A stretch of DNA of 64,000 nt from Gonocerus acuteangulatus (GCA_946811695.1 OX328123.1:18806610-18870609), one strand, 5' to 3'; counted from the first letter of the stretch, positions 23,866 to 36,555 are shown. Program-made: numbers and translations. The notes: generated from the sequence alone by a model not told the origin.

Positions 23866-24042
23866 CCAATGAAGTCTATGTTCCATAAAAAATAAAAACG
23901 TGAACAATTTACAGAAATACAGGAGAACTTGGATAATTCGAACCCCTAGGGACCGATAGAAAAGTTCGAATTATCCAAGTTCTACTGTATTTCTGTAAAT
24001 TGTTCACGTTTTTATTTTTTATGGAACATAGACTTCATTGAC
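23866..24042. repeat. Large hairpin built around paired Tigger ends
   Basis: Arms of about 76 bp are inverse copies with one visible mismatch. The outer part contains ATGAAGTCTATGTTCCATAA and GTGAACAATTTACAG. The inner part is the Tigger terminal sequence (CTTGGATAATTCGAA). The centre is CCCCTAGGGACCGATAGAAAAG. It lies less than 30 bp from the end of the Tigger relic, whose terminal motif it duplicates. Confidence 0.8.
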
Positions 24043-24582
24043 CATTTGTGGTACATAAGATATTGTTTTAATGAAAATCATTAACCTTATCATTTCCAAT
24101 AAGGTATTCTAAATATGCCATGGAGCTGAGAGTAGAGGAAAATTGATCCAGAGTAACAAGCTGTCATGGAGTCTGAAAATATCAAATTCGTGAAGGATAT
24201 TTGGTCCATTGCCAACAATAGAATCTTAAGAAAATAGAATAATTAAGTATGTATTTATATGAAAAGACTTTTGGTGATGCAGTTGAAGTGTACATGTTAA
24301 TCGTTTGTTAAGTCATAAATAAAGATTACCAGAATTCATATTTTTATTATGCCTCAACAAATAACTGAGATTTTTTTTCCATTTTTCGAAAGAAAATCCA
24401 TCACATCTACCTAATACTCAACACACAAGGCCAAGTAGCCTCCCAAAATTCATATATTTTTTCCCATCATCCCTAGTCAGTGTGAAACCTACAACCATAG
24501 GCATTGTACCTAACTATGGTGTTGTACTCAAGGCCTCCTAAAATTCACATATTTGTATGTATGTTTTATAGAATAATTCAAC

Positions 24583-24620
24583 TAGAGTTGTTGCTCTACC
24601 ACTGAGCTTACCTCGCCCCC
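24583..24620 (-). repeat. SINE family B, tRNA-like end only
   Basis: Only GTTGCTCTACCACTGAGCTT and CCTCGCCCC of the family B head are present. It abuts a TA microsatellite. Confidence 0.6.
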
Positions 24621-24632
24621 ATATATATAAAT

Positions 24633-24701
<69 letters not shown>
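24620..24701. repeat. (TA)n microsatellite
   Basis: About 80 bp of TA, with one short CA interruption near the start. Confidence 0.95.
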
Positions 24702-24703
<2 letters not shown>

Positions 24704-25745
24704 CCCTCAGTTCCACTGCATTTACCCCAATGAATTTTTAAACTTCAGAGGAAGGATACTCTTCATACAAGGCAATGACTTTCAAAATAAGTTAACTCCA
24801 CTTTTTCATCAAAGTAAATATTTTTTCGCATAGCAAAAACTTTTTTTTTTTTAAATTCATTAAATCTCATCAACAACAAGGAAATAAATGTTAGTGTGAA
24901 CTCATAAACATTAATTTCCTAAAAAAATTATACTAGCTTAGACGGTTTTGTGTCCCCTGAAATGTTGTACGATTCAGATATATACTGTTTCGAATATCAA
25001 CGCCTCATGCATCATATATTCATAATTTCCAAAAATAAATATACATTATTTTCAGCTCACGCTGTCATGTATGTCGCACCATCTTAAAAGAGCCATATTC
25101 AATTCTTTTAAGATGGGACAAAATATGCTATGAAATCATTTTTTTTAGAAAAACAGAAATTGAGGTAACAGGCTGAAATAAGATACTTATAAGGTAGTAA
25201 GCATCCTTGAATAGGAGTAAGGGTTGAAATGCATTGGGGAAAATACAGCAAAACTTTGGAAGTCATTTTTTTTTATTTTTATGATATTGTTAATCTCCAA
25301 AAGAAGAATATATACATTTGCATTTATGCCTTTATAACATTTGTATTTATTTATACATTCATTCATTGGAGGGGTGGGATCTTTTATTATAACATATTTT
25401 CTTTTTTTAAAACTTAAACAACATAAACCCAAATCAACTGTTATTATAACTGGATTTCTTTATTAAAGTATGCTCTTCGCTTTAGATGAGGAGCATTATC
25501 AATAAATAAATCTTTATTAAAGTGTTAACTCCAAATTATTAATAAAATAGCTTCATCCCATTTTTGACTCCTCCAGCATTCTGCTAACTTAACTAAATAA
25601 AAATCAAAACAATTTTCACACACTCTTCTCTGTAATTAGAATAACAAGTATATATATATTTAAAATCAGTGGTGTTCTTCTCTGGGCTTATAATGTTTCA
25701 CAATTATTATTAAAATATTTTATTTTTTTATTATTTTTTTTGCAG

Positions 25746-26072
25746 TGACTGTTGATGTTCACAAAAGTGACGACGATGACGAGGAAAAAGACAGCGACTT
25801 GACGGAAGAAGAACCTACTAAAATTGAAAAACTTGTCGAACAAGAGCCACGAGAACCGACACCCGAACCTCCACCAAGTGAACCAGTAAAGCCGAGTACA
25901 CCGAAAGAGGTGCCGAAACCTCCGCCAATCATCCCCATCATAGACTCAAAGGACGTGGAAGACCATGAATACGAAGACATATATAGCGTCAAAGGCAGAG
26001 ATTCAGGCTCCCATTCAAGGTCAGGTTCCCTCAGTTCTGCCTCCAGCCATGCTGTTGTCAGTGACTCATCAG
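25746..26072 (+). CDS. Exon: acidic, proline- and serine-rich segment
   Basis: 109 codons, phase 1 in and phase 1 out. The acceptor is a strong T tract ending TTTTTTTTGCAG; the donor is CAG followed by GTCTGT. The protein begins VTVDVHKSDDDDEEKDSDLT. It continues through an acidic and proline-rich stretch (PREPTPEPPPSEPVKPSTP, VPKPPPIIPIIDSKD), then DHEYEDIYSVKGRDSG and a serine-rich end (SRSGSLSSASSHAVVSDSSG). YEDIYSV is a possible tyrosine phosphorylation site, and RSGSLSS a basophilic kinase site; both are inferences. It is symmetric (1-1), so it could be skipped without changing the frame. Confidence 0.85.
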
Positions 26073-26754
26073 GTCTGTATTACACACTTATATTTCCATA
26101 CACCTTACATATGATGGATTGAGAAGCCAAGGGATACAAGTGACGTTGTAGTCATTTTGAGATATCACTGTTTAAAGTTAAATCGTTTTTGTAAATTCCC
26201 TGATAGGTGTAAGTCTGTATAATGTTTTAATTATGTTTCTACAATGCATCAATTGAAATTTCAGTAATATAGTTTAAGAAAAAAACTAATTGTTAATGTA
26301 TATTATCAATTTATAAGACAGCCACACACAAAAAAAAAAATAAAAGTCCGGACCCAGAGACCAGACCATGTTTCCTATATGTTTCTGGGGTCCCTGAATC
26401 CGTATCCGGGGTCAGAAAAAGCCCTGCACTTTTTGTTTAAGCCCCACCCCTCAAAACTCATAATTTAGGATATTGTACACTATAAAATTGTTACTCAAGT
26501 TGTTTTCTAAAATAAACCTCTATTTCCTAGGTACTGCCTTTTAGTACATAAAAATACTAATGTTTTGAGACTTCAGCGAACTTGATTGGTCAATTTGGAG
26601 CGAAGTTACGGCCCTTCAAATATAAGACTTTTCTAAAAAAATCGCGTTTTTGCTTATATTTTTGTATATTATATATTTTCTAAGCCATACAATCTTTGAT
26701 TTTTTACACATAAATTGACATAAGTCCTTCCCCATTAATTCTTGAAGTGATGCA

Positions 26755-27345
26755 ATCCTTAAAATCCCAAAATACAACCCTTAAAAAATCTCTCCATATT
26801 TTATTGGAGCAATGTATCAATTAAAGTAAATTAAATAAACGACCTAAAATGAATTAATTAAGCTTCCATTTTTGAACTACTTTTTCATAAATTTGACTAC
26901 ATATTAATTACAGTGTTATCTAAGCATTGGGAAAAGATAGGAAGCCAAGTACCTCTTGCCCTATTAAAACTCTGTCAGTAAGATTAGGTTAGCTATTATG
27001 TTTCATATACTAGTTTTCCAGAAAAATGCTAAGAAAAATCGCTTTTTTTTTAGGTAAACATGGATACGCTCTGCCCCTGTCTCTCATGTTAAAAAGTGGA
27101 TCTTTAAGGCTAAATAACTCGAAAACGAATACCACTTAGAGGGTCCTATCTTTTCCCAATGCATAGAGGACACTGTAATTAACATGTAGGCAAATTTATA
27201 AAAAAGTAGTTTGAAAATGGAAGCTTAATTAATTTATTTTAGGTCGTTTATTTAATTTACTTCAATTGATACATTGCTCCAATAAAATATGGCGAGATGT
27301 TTTAAGGGTTGTATTTTGGGATTTTCAAGTCCTTGGGATTTTAAC
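26755..27345. mobile_element. MITE with ~190-bp inverted arms
   Basis: The left arm (about 26755-26945) and right arm (about 27138-27340) are inverse copies. Shared blocks include CCCAAAATACAACCCTTAAA, ATAAACGACCTAAAAT, GGAAGCTTAATTAAT and GCATTGGGAAAAGATAG. The arms differ at several positions, so the element is not recent. No coding sequence lies between them. The superfamily is not identified. Confidence 0.7.
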
Positions 27346-28129
27346 AATATACAACCAGAACTTAACAGTATACCGGCTTTTGGCCTCCTACATTGTCACT
27401 GAACATAGTTAATTTTTTAACTGTCGCTGGAAGAGTATTGATAAACTTCAGCAAACCAGACAGTATCTTGAGGGAAATGAGGCCTGACCATCATGCCACA
27501 TGTACATAGAAGCATTGCCAGTCCCACTTGTATCCCTTGTGCACCAAACAAATCTGCTCATTTTTAAAGTAGTTGATTTTGTTTCCGCTATTTCTCAGTA
27601 AATACCAGACATTTACTTATACCCCTTTGCCACCAACATTTCGTATGTATTAACTACCCAGAACTGCACTTAACTCGATTTTTTTTAAAATGTCTCTTGT
27701 ACCCCTTGGCTTCTCAACCCGCCATATAATGTTTATATTCCTTAGATTAAAGTTAAACCTAACTTGAGAGGTAGATATTTTTCAAAATACTAATTTTCAG
27801 TAAAACTCCAGTTTTGAAATTTTAGTTCTCTCATATCCCTGTTCTTGTAAGAAACAATGATAAAAGAGCGACATTTGTCAATAAAAATTTGTAATTTTTT
27901 TTCAATTACAAACAACAACAATTACAAATTACAAATTACAAAATTTCTTCATCATCTTTCAATGTTTAGGATCATTGAGAAGACATAGTCGGCTATTGAG
28001 TTCTGCTGTAGATAATTGGGATTCGGTCATATGTGAACAAGTTTATCTTGTGAAGAGGAAGGCCAAAACCGCTCTCAAGTAGTAAAAATAATCACCAACT
28101 TCCTCTAAAAACCTTTCCCTAACCACACC

Positions 28130-28385
28130 TACCTTTCAACTGACTTCTACAAAGATTTAAAAACCACTGAAACTTTTTTACTTGCTATATTTTCAACATG
28201 GTCACTTAACTTCTAACTTTGGTCTTTCTGCACACCCAACATTCATTGCTGATGAAGGCTACCAAGGAGTAGCCGAAACGTCCTTAATACAGATTTTAAC
28301 AAAAATTATATTGATATTTTCCTAGCAGAATCCCAACTATTCCCTAACTGCTTATCACCTCAACGGCTAACTATCTACACCTCAT
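28130..28385 (+). mobile_element. Penelope-like terminal segment
   Basis: It shares a block with 59020-59490: a hammerhead-like core, then GAATCCCAAC and CTTATCACCTC, ending CGGCTAACTATCTA. Two separate sites with the same layout show a dispersed family. Confidence 0.5.
28249..28279 (+). ncRNA. Hammerhead-ribozyme-like core
   Basis: CTGATGA (28249-28255), stem GGCTAC (28257-28262) pairing perfectly with GTAGCC (28269-28274), then GAAAC (28275-28279). CTGATGA is the canonical hammerhead sequence. Stem I and stem III were not resolved by eye. Confidence 0.55.
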
Positions 28386-29005
28386 TATAATATTTTTTAA
28401 ATATTAATTTGAGACCTGTGATTGATAAAGGCAATGTAGGCAGTGAACAAAATTAATGTAAGAACAGCTGACTCATTTTATAATTTTTTATTTAACTTTG
28501 ATTAGGAGTGAACACCAACTTATAATCAACTGACTTTGCTTTTTTAACATCAAATGTTACTCAATAGTTGGTCGTTTAAACTGTGGCCATTTTCAGTATA
28601 TAGAAGAATGGATCAATTAAGATTTGAAGACATTTTTCAAAAATTCTTTGATGAGTACAAGCTCATTAGCTTCATTCCTTTGAAAGTGCTAAAATGATGA
28701 TGTTTTATTAATTTACTCTCCTGGTTAAAAGTTTTTATTTGTATACATAAATAATTTCAAATGCAGTTCCCTATTCTTTTTTCAAGAATAATTTCTGACT
28801 GAGTGGTGAATATATTTTACTGCTTCTTTTCATAGTAAACATAATAATAATAAAAGTTTGGGAATGATTAATTTAAGATTATTAATTTTTTTGTACAAAA
28901 CATTGATATGTAACAATTTTCTCTTTTAATAATCCAATTACTTTGTAGTGCTTACTCAAAATCAAAGCTCTCAGGACATTTTCACGAATAAATTATTTTT
29001 TTCAG

Positions 29006-29120
29006 AATCTGGTGTTTCAAGTCCTTCTCCGTCAGAATTAGGAAAATCAGAAAATGAAGAAAGTGAAAAATCAAAATTAGAGCACAGGCATTCCTTACCA
29101 CATCAAACACAGAACTGTAG
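29006..29120 (+). CDS. Exon: serine/glutamate-rich linker
   Basis: 115 bp, phase 1 in and phase 2 out, with an acceptor TTTTTTTCAG and an excellent donor GTAAGG. It encodes ESGVSSPSPSELGKSENEES and EKSKLEHRHSLPHQTQNC, with no recognised domain. RHSLP is a possible basophilic kinase site. The phases match both neighbouring exons, which is the main evidence. It is followed about 95 bp downstream by a long TA array. Confidence 0.8.
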
Positions 29121-29208
29121 GTAAGGAATCATTTATTAATTCCTGATATTTACCATCAATGACAAGAACCATGAGTTTCAGAACTGTTAATGCCACAATT
29201 ATGTTAAA

Positions 29209-29309
<101 letters not shown>

Positions 29310-29591
29310 AAGTTGTTTAGTTTAGTATCAGTTTTTTAGATAACTCACTTTGAGAAATGAAATTATTTGAGACGTTTTTTATGATATACATTAAAGAATC
29401 CTGTATCTATATTGCATAGCAATTTGCTTTTATAGGTGATCAATTTGGAGGGGGGCAGGGTCAGGATCAGTATATCATCTAATAGGACAATAATACAGAT
29501 AGATATTAAATTGAATTATTAGTTTTAACAAAACTATTTCATTGTTGGAATCATAAATCACATTTACCAACCAGAAATGTTTATTGTCAAT

Positions 29592-29640
<49 letters not shown>

Positions 29641-29879
29641 TTTTCGAACATCTAAAATTTTAAAAATTTGCAGTACTCAAATTGATTATTTATTTATTTT
29701 TTGGGGTGGGATGGGTATGCATTATCTTCAATACCAATTAGTATCTCTAAAAAAAAAAAAATAAAAAAAAAAATAAAAAAAAAAAAAATAAATAAAAAAA
29801 AAAAAAAAAAAATAACATTCCTGATTCCACAAGGTAGAGACTGGGGAAATGGTTGAAAAGTGATAAGGTTATAAAAGAG

Positions 29880-30130
29880 AGTTCCTCCTACTATTTCTCG
29901 GGAATATAGGCCCCACTCATTCCGTCCAACTATTTGAACAGGCTATAGTTTAAATTGTTTTTAGCCTTAGTTTTGGCTAAATATTGATAAAAATTAAACA
30001 CTATTTCTCTTTTGACTGACCTCTCAAAGCCTTCCCTAGTCCTAAACGAGACCTAATCAGTTTTTATTGAGTTCCACAGAGTGTGTAGCTCCCCAATTTT
30101 CTGCATGCTTGATTTTAAATATTCCATCTA
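29880..30130 (+). repeat. Fragment of the CTATAGCCTGTTCA MITE family
   Basis: It contains TTGAACAGGCTATAG, TAGCCTTAGTTTTGGCTAA and GACCTCTCAAAGCCTTCCC, all present in the fuller element at 45557-46110. Confidence 0.65.
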
Positions 30131-30737
30131 ATTGAACGGCCTCTAATCAACTGAAAGCTGTTACAATACAATATTTTAGTCAATATGCAGTATTGTTATA
30201 GACTTCCGCATATAACAAAAATTCAAAGATTAAAGTAAATGGTCAGCTTAATATTAATTATTTAAATTTACAAATTTGAATTTTTGATTCCTTGTAAGAT
30301 TAAGGAAATATGGGTATTATCCAAAAATTGTGTAGTAATGTTGTTGCAATCCTTTTATTTTAGAAGGGAGGGAGTTGATTTAGGCAAAACATACATGTAT
30401 TCATTCTCAAGTTGGTTCAAGCACACTATGAGGCGAGAGTCTTGGAATTTTATTATTTATCCAGACAATTAAAGCTGGCTTAATCTGATTTCCTTCTTAT
30501 AGCTGAAGTGTTTATTTCCTAAATTCATTTTATGTTACGATACATTTTTTAACTTCCCTTATCTTGTACATGTTATTTCTTATCAGAAGAAAACCGAGCC
30601 TTCTCTTATGAAATAATGCAGTACTGTATAGGAGTGGTCTATGATATTGACAGTAATAGTATTTTTATTTTTTATTAAATCACCTTCATTTAATCTCTAT
30701 AATTGAATTTATATGAAAGCTTTGTCTTGTTTTACAG

Positions 30738-30922
30738 ATCTTTGAAAAGGGTTGTGTCCGTACCAACCAACATCTGCCCGCCTCCTCCACCACCTCCTCC
30801 GCCAGAAGATAGTCCTTCTCTTCCATCGACTCCAGCTAGCTCTCCGCAGACATCACTGGCTTCTACTCAGCCACTTACTTCTCAAACAAAGGAAGAAGAG
30901 CACCCACCACAACAGAATAGTG
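30738..30922 (+). CDS. Exon: poly-proline segment of espin/forked-like gene
   Basis: 185 bp, phase 2 in and phase 1 out, with an acceptor TTGTTTTACAG and a consensus donor GTAAGT. It begins RSLKRVVSVPTNIC and has a run of nine prolines followed by EDSPSLPSTPASSPQ, then a Ser/Thr/Gln-rich end TKEEEHPPQQNSG. The proline run is a typical profilin or SH3/EVH1 ligand, as in actin regulators. Phase and borders fit the exons before and after. Confidence 0.85.
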
Positions 30923-31959
30923 GTAAGTACATTAACTGGTTTAATATATTATTATAAATTTGGCAACGTGTCTTCCATGTTGATCATTTAACATGAAATT
31001 ACAATCTTATTTTTTCAGTTAAACATTAAGCAATGATTGATTTTACTGTTTGTTTTATTTTATTTAGTTGGATCATCTTTTTCTAACTTACACTTTAGTC
31101 ATAATTGTCTGTTATGTTGGATAAATCTATGAATTACATTTCTATTTTTTTTTACCACAAATAACCCATTGTCATTCCTCCAAATGTCTTAAATAATGGA
31201 AGAATTAAAAAACTTTAAATACAATAAATAGCACTTTTAGCTGTTGTGCTGAAAAGCTAATAATGCTATTGAATTCATGCAATAGTTGGTATGTGATATT
31301 TTCACCATTTCCTCTAACAAGGGAACAGTATCCAGCACCGATTTATATGAAACTTTGTATATTTATTAAACATGTGAAAATAATTTATACATATTTTTTT
31401 ATATCAGCCTAATCGCACATTTAAGTTAAACATAAAAATTTCAGCATAAGCATTGATTTTTACAAAATCCTCCTTAATAAAAGGAAAGAAGTCCTTAATA
31501 AACTAATTTCATTTTAACCCTTGAGAACATTGCTCTGAGGCACCTTTCATTAAATCCAGGTCTACACTCCTAGAAAAGTCTGTCATATAATTTTTTTAAA
31601 AATAAAATAGATGAGAGTACTAGAAGCTAATTAAGGAATTGTGGGCAGTTTGAGCCGTCCGTCTTCTGAAAGTGCATTAACTTGATTTTTTTATCTTTTT
31701 TTTTCATTTAACTACCATTGTTGCATTGCATTGTTTAGTTTCTGATCTCCATAGGTAAGAAACAGGGTTCAGAGGCAAGTGGGATAAAGAAGTGTACAGT
31801 TTCATTTTGTAGAAGCCACAGATGTTATCGAGCTCTCTGTAAAGGATGGGACTTGTATTGAATAATTAGCTTTTATGGCGCCCATCGAGCCAAATTCAAT
31901 AATGTCCCCAAACTATCAAGAATTCTCGGGAAAATATTCCAGTATGATATCGCACTAGT

Positions 31960-32133
31960 TTTTTTTTAACGGCGCATCTACATCTAGGTCATTAGCGCCG
32001 ACATCCAGGGTGTAGCGAGTAATTTTACCAGCGAGCCGTGGGATGATAAAATTCCTGCCGGAGGTTGGGAATCGAACCCACCATCTCCCGCTAATGAATC
32101 CAAGGCGCTAGCCATTAGACCACGGGAGACCCC
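31960..32133 (-). repeat. tRNA-derived SINE, family A, with target duplication
   Basis: A full-length copy flanked by the 14-bp direct repeat GATATCGCACTAGT (31946-31959 and 32134-32147). In reverse it starts GGGGTCTCCCGTGGTCTAAT and contains TGGCTAGCGCC and GGTTCGATTCCC, an A-box and B-box like those of a tRNA, then a body ending AATGACCTAGATGTAGATGC and a poly-A tail. Confidence 0.9.
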
Positions 32134-32580
32134 GATATCGCACTAGTATTTCTAAAGTGACTCAAAATAATACTCAAGTGGAAATGTGTCACTCTTACCT
32201 ATGTAGGGGGCTTAGCATTAACCCAGGAAGAGTGATACAAGTGACATATGGTGTACAACATCTGTTGCTTGATACATACAGTTTTGATGGTTCATAAAGA
32301 GATATTTACCATGTCTTTCATAGTCATAAATGAAAAATTATTGATTGAATTGATTTTTGAATTGTCATTTTATAAATACTAGCGTAATTAATAATTCTTT
32401 AGTTCTACCATTGCGCATGATCTTGGACAGCATTTACAGATTTAACATACGAGTATGTCTGCCATACCCAGAGTCTTTTTGGACCTCCACGGAATTCTGA
32501 GGAAATTCGTCGAAACTTCAAGTACTTCATCTTATGCATTCAACATTCTAGCCTGAATTTCCTGCATGAAACTACCTATT

Positions 32581-33835
32581 TTCTATTTATTTATTTTTTT
32601 ATTTTTAACGGCGCATCGACAAATCAGGGCCATTGGCGCCAACACCCAGGGTGCAGCCAGGAATTTTCTCAACGAGCCCTGAGATGAGAAAATTCCTGCC
32701 GCCCCACAGTGTAACGAAGTAGTGAGGATTATGGACAAAAATCATTAACCACTAGTTATTTTCAAATAAACATTTTTATCAATTGAAATCAACTCAAAAC
32801 AAGGTAACAACAGTATAATAATGCATACTATAATAATATTAATTGTAATATTAATAGAAATAATATAGCAGGTAATAATATTATTAATAACAATATTATA
32901 AAATATATTATAACTGTAACATATAATGTAGTAATAGTATGGTAGTAAATTATTCTTATAGTAATATTGCCATAGAATAATAATATTTTACTATTTTCTA
33001 TGAAATTATTAAGTAATTTCTTAATTACCAGTATTTATATAAGATTTTTTTCTCTGCGGTGAGCACACACGTTCCTACATTTTTTACATATAATATAGGA
33101 CTAAACTGCCAGTCTTTTTCATATTGCTTAATATTTCTTTAGGATCATCCTGCAGATTAAATTGAATCATTTGCCCAAGGATTAATACAGTTTTCTCAGA
33201 TTTATCCACATTTTTTTCAAATTTGGAAGAAAAAATTATGATGGATCTAAAAATAAAAATCGTTGGAATCGGCAAATTTCGGCAAACTAAATTACCTTCA
33301 GTACATTATACTTGAGGTATACTTTAAGCTATAAAAAACTTGAGATGTGTTCAGATGAAGTTTTTTAGTTATGGTCTATCAAACTTTTTTACTTAAAAAA
33401 AATGTCAAAGATCAATGAAGAATAATTCAGGATAAATAATAAGGGAGTAATTACCCATAATCAATTATATCAGATAAAAAAGGAATAATTTTGACGTAAT
33501 TTCCTTCGGATGACTTAATAAAAACACTGTCCTATCTTCCAACGAGAGAGGCTCAAACTGATTGTTGGTATGAAACAGGTTTTAAAGACTTTGCCTTGTT
33601 TTTATTACTGCTAATGTGTTTGTTGATCAAAATAAAACTAATATTTATTAGTTTTATACGATTTTAATTCCTTGAATAGTCTCTAAACTTAGCTAGAGGA
33701 TTAGAAATTAAATATAAGAAAACAAAAATTTAGGTTTTTGTCCATTGGACGTTACACTGTGCGCCGGTGGGGATCGAACCCACCATCTCCCGCTTATGAA
33801 TCTAAGGCGCTAGCCACTAGACCACGGGAGAACCC
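32581..33835 (-). repeat. SINE family A split by a Transib-like element
   Basis: The two halves (32581-32704 and 33762-33835) form one SINE, flanked by the 13-bp duplication GAAACTACCTATT (32568-32580 and 33836-33848). The SINE came first and was then split by the DNA element at 32705-33761. Confidence 0.85.
32705..33761. mobile_element. Transib-like non-autonomous transposon, 1057 bp
   Basis: The ends are CACAGTGTAACG and CGTTACACTGTG, perfect inverted repeats of 12 bp, followed more loosely by a shared GGACAAAAA. The flanking pentamers are CGCCC (32700-32704) and CGCCG (33762-33766), a 5-bp target duplication with one change. CACAGTG ends and GC-rich CGNCG 5-bp duplications are features of Transib, the transposon family related to RAG1. 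The interior is AT-rich (AATAATATT repeats) with no transposase. Confidence 0.7.
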
Positions 33836-33998
33836 GAAACTACCTATTCTTTGCATATTCATATCGATCGAAGAAACAGAGAAACGTATCTCCATTTTTG
33901 GCTTATCGCTTTATTAAGTATTAACTTCAATATTTTGTTTTAGTAACAAAACGTGGGAACGTCGCTGTTTATAATGAAATAGTTACTCTTCTTAAAAA

Positions 33999-34110
33999 AA
34001 GTCCGTCTCGCAGGAACTGCATCATCTTAGCGCGGTTCTGTTCATATCCCTAGTCTAATTTGGAAAGATTAAAATAGAAGCAGTTATTATTTTGGTTCCA
34101 CCAGTCTTTT
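33999..34110 (+). repeat. Dispersed repeat with GCAGGAACTGCATCATC motif
   Basis: The block GTCCGTCTCGCAGGAACTGC, then GGTTCTGTTCATATCCCTAG and CAGTTATTATTTTGGTTC recurs at 38890-39000 and, more diverged, at 51968-52075; a short piece is at 37688. Family unknown. Confidence 0.65.
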
Positions 34111-35039
34111 TTTTTTAATTAATTATTTTAATGGCGTGTCAACCCTTAAGGTCACTAACGCCATTCCTGTGTGTAGTAAAGTCTTGAAAGGTCATGATTT
34201 ACAATCTTACCTGGAAGGGTCGGCTAACACTAAAAACGGCCCGCTAGTGACAAGGTCTTGGAATCCTTGAAATCTATATTTCTAACAATAAATTGTTTTT
34301 GTTAGTTTACTGACCAGTTTTATTGTCAAATACATTATCCAACTATAAGCAATTAAAAAATAACAAGGAATAAAACAGACAATACCATAAAAGAAAAAAA
34401 AAATTAAGGACAATAAACGAAGATTTCGAACCATTTCATGCCTGTTAATAAAATATTTTATTCTAATCCCAATAACGCAACACTTATACACAAATAAACT
34501 TTTTTTAGGTACCTATTTACCTATAAGTATAAAATAAGATTATAATGAGCAATCCACTGTGGCATACACCAAGTACTACCACCGTGTGGACACGGTGGTA
34601 CGTCAGTACCTCTGTGGTATGTCAAGAGCGGCTGTTCTGATACTGGCAAAAATTAGAAATCCTACATTCCTACAGTTGTTTGGAGGCTTATCTTTATGAC
34701 CCTAGAAAGGAACTTACAGATAACGAGGGTACACTGGGCGATACCTGTACTGGGAATGCCCTCCACCCTAAGCCTCCTAGCTCCTCACCTTCGAATTCAT
34801 ATGATTTTGTTCAATGAATTTAAAAAAAAAAATTAATAAATAGATAAAAACTTCTGAAAATAGGGAATACCAAAAACAATTCTAAAAAACGAAATCAACA
34901 CCAGTACAGTAATCTAGATATTCATAGGGCATCTTCGAATTCCAAGATGCCGTTGAAACAAAATATTGTTTCTATTTATACGTATCCTGTTTTATTGACT
35001 AATACATTTGACTACTATAAGCAATCACAAAAATAACGA

Positions 35040-36400
35040 GCAGTGAAAAAAAACTGTAGGAAACTCACAAAAAGATTCGTTCAAATGAACGAAATTACCT
35101 TCGTTTTAAGCACTTATTTCTCCAAATATGACCATCCCATCGCAAATGTCTTCAAGACATTTTTTGTAGAAAATTTAGTAACCTTTCGAATGGTAATCTT
35201 TTGCTTGCCAAGATTCCAAACCGTTTTCGTGATATTAATGAAAATATACGAAGTTCCCAAAACTTTTCATGTCTAAAAATGAAATATTTTATTTTAATCC
35301 TTCCTTTACTCCAAACGTAACCAAATTTTCAACATATTAGTTCTGATAAAATTCAAACATGCAGAAAATGTTTCAACTGAATCCCATAATTCTAAGTACC
35401 AAAATCAAAGACAAAAAGAACAGTTCGAATGAGCGAAATCAATTACTTTAAAGTTTTAAGCACTTATTTCTCCGATTGACATCGCCTAATTAAAACTTTC
35501 TTCAGAACCTTTTTTGTAGAGCATTTAGTAAGCTTCCGAATGGTTATCTTCCGCTTCACAAGATTGTCAACGGTTTTCGAGATACTAACGAAAGTATACA
35601 AAGTTACCAAAACTATTTTTGTCTGTTAATAAAATATTTTATTCTAACCCTTTCTTTACTCTAAACGTAACAAAAATTTCAACATATTAGTGTTGATGAA
35701 ATTAGAACATGCAGAAAATGTTTCAACTGTATCCCATAATTCTAAGTACCAAAATCAAAGACAAACAACCCTCCCTCGGAAGGACGCTAGGCAGTTGAAA
35801 AGCTATATCTTGGAAATCCATGTCTCTAACATTAAATTGTTTTTCTTATTTTTCTTAACCTGTTTTATTTTCAAACACATTATCCAACTATAAGCAATTA
35901 AAAAATAACAAGGAATAAAAAACAGACAAAAAGAACAGTTCGAATAAGCGAAATCAATTACTTTAAAGTTTTAAGCTCTTATTTCTCCGATCAAAACTTT
36001 TATTAAAACCTTTTTTTTAGAGCATTTAATAAGCTTTCTAATGGTATTCTTCCGTTTACCAAGATTCTCAACCTTTTTCGAGATATTAAGGAAAGTAAAC
36101 AAAGTTACTAAAACTTTTTATGTCTGTTAATAACATATTTTATTCTAACCCTTCCTTAACTCCAAACGTAACCAAAATTTCAACATATTAGTTTTGATGA
36201 ATGTAGAACATGCAGAAAATGTTTCAACTGAATCCCATGATTCTAAGTACCCAAACCAAAAACGGTATTCAAAAACAATTTTTCCAATTTTCTCGAAAAC
36301 GGTTAAAGCTATCGCCTTGAAAATGGTTTCATTCGTTTTCATAGCCCAGGAAGCATATAAAACGAGTACTTACAAGCTTATGAACTCAAAAACATAAGCG
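35040..36400 (+). repeat. Imperfect tandem repeat region, three to four units
   Basis: A module containing CTCCAAACGTAAC, CAACATATTAG, CATGCAGAAAATGTTTCAAC and TTTTAAGCACTTATTTCTCC recurs. The CAAACGTAAC landmark is near 35323, 35664 and 36167. Spacing varies (about 340 and 500 bp) because units carry different extra segments. Related single modules lie at 39280-39460 and 52540-52740. Confidence 0.65.
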
Positions 36401-36409
36401 TTACGATTT

Positions 36410-36555
36410 TTTTGCGCGAATTTCGCCCCAAACGCCGTCTTCCAGTGGGCGAATTTTGCTGGTTAACGAACTTGACCTTTCAAATTGGACGACAGATTTT
36501 TGTACCAAATTTCATCAAAATCGGACCATCAGGGAAGCCAGAAATCCGCGAACAG

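Larger units (their letters stand above)
8398..25745 (+). other. Intron, 17.3 kb, between exons 8127-8397 and 25746-26072
   Basis: It is closed by a T-rich acceptor ending TTTTTTTTGCAG. It contains an alternative first exon (13091-13592), a hAT fold-back, Penelope relics, a Helitron, Tigger-derived sequence and SINEs. No gene or repeat was recognised in 13610-14940, 16010-18890, 21140-22950 and 24050-24570, which are plain AT-rich intron. Confidence 0.65.
26073..29005 (+). other. Intron between exons 25746-26072 and 29006-29120
   Basis: It ends in a T-rich acceptor TATTTTTTTCAG. It contains an inverted-repeat MITE (26755-27345) and a Penelope-like segment around 28249. Nothing was recognised in 26100-26750, 27350-28130 and 28390-29000 apart from short fragments shared with other intron sites. 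Confidence 0.75.

Noticed and set aside
31960..32133. tRNA genes suggested by B-box-like sequences
   Set aside because: The heads continue into SINE bodies, have target duplications or T/A tails, and do not form full cloverleafs. The same applies to all family A, B and C copies.
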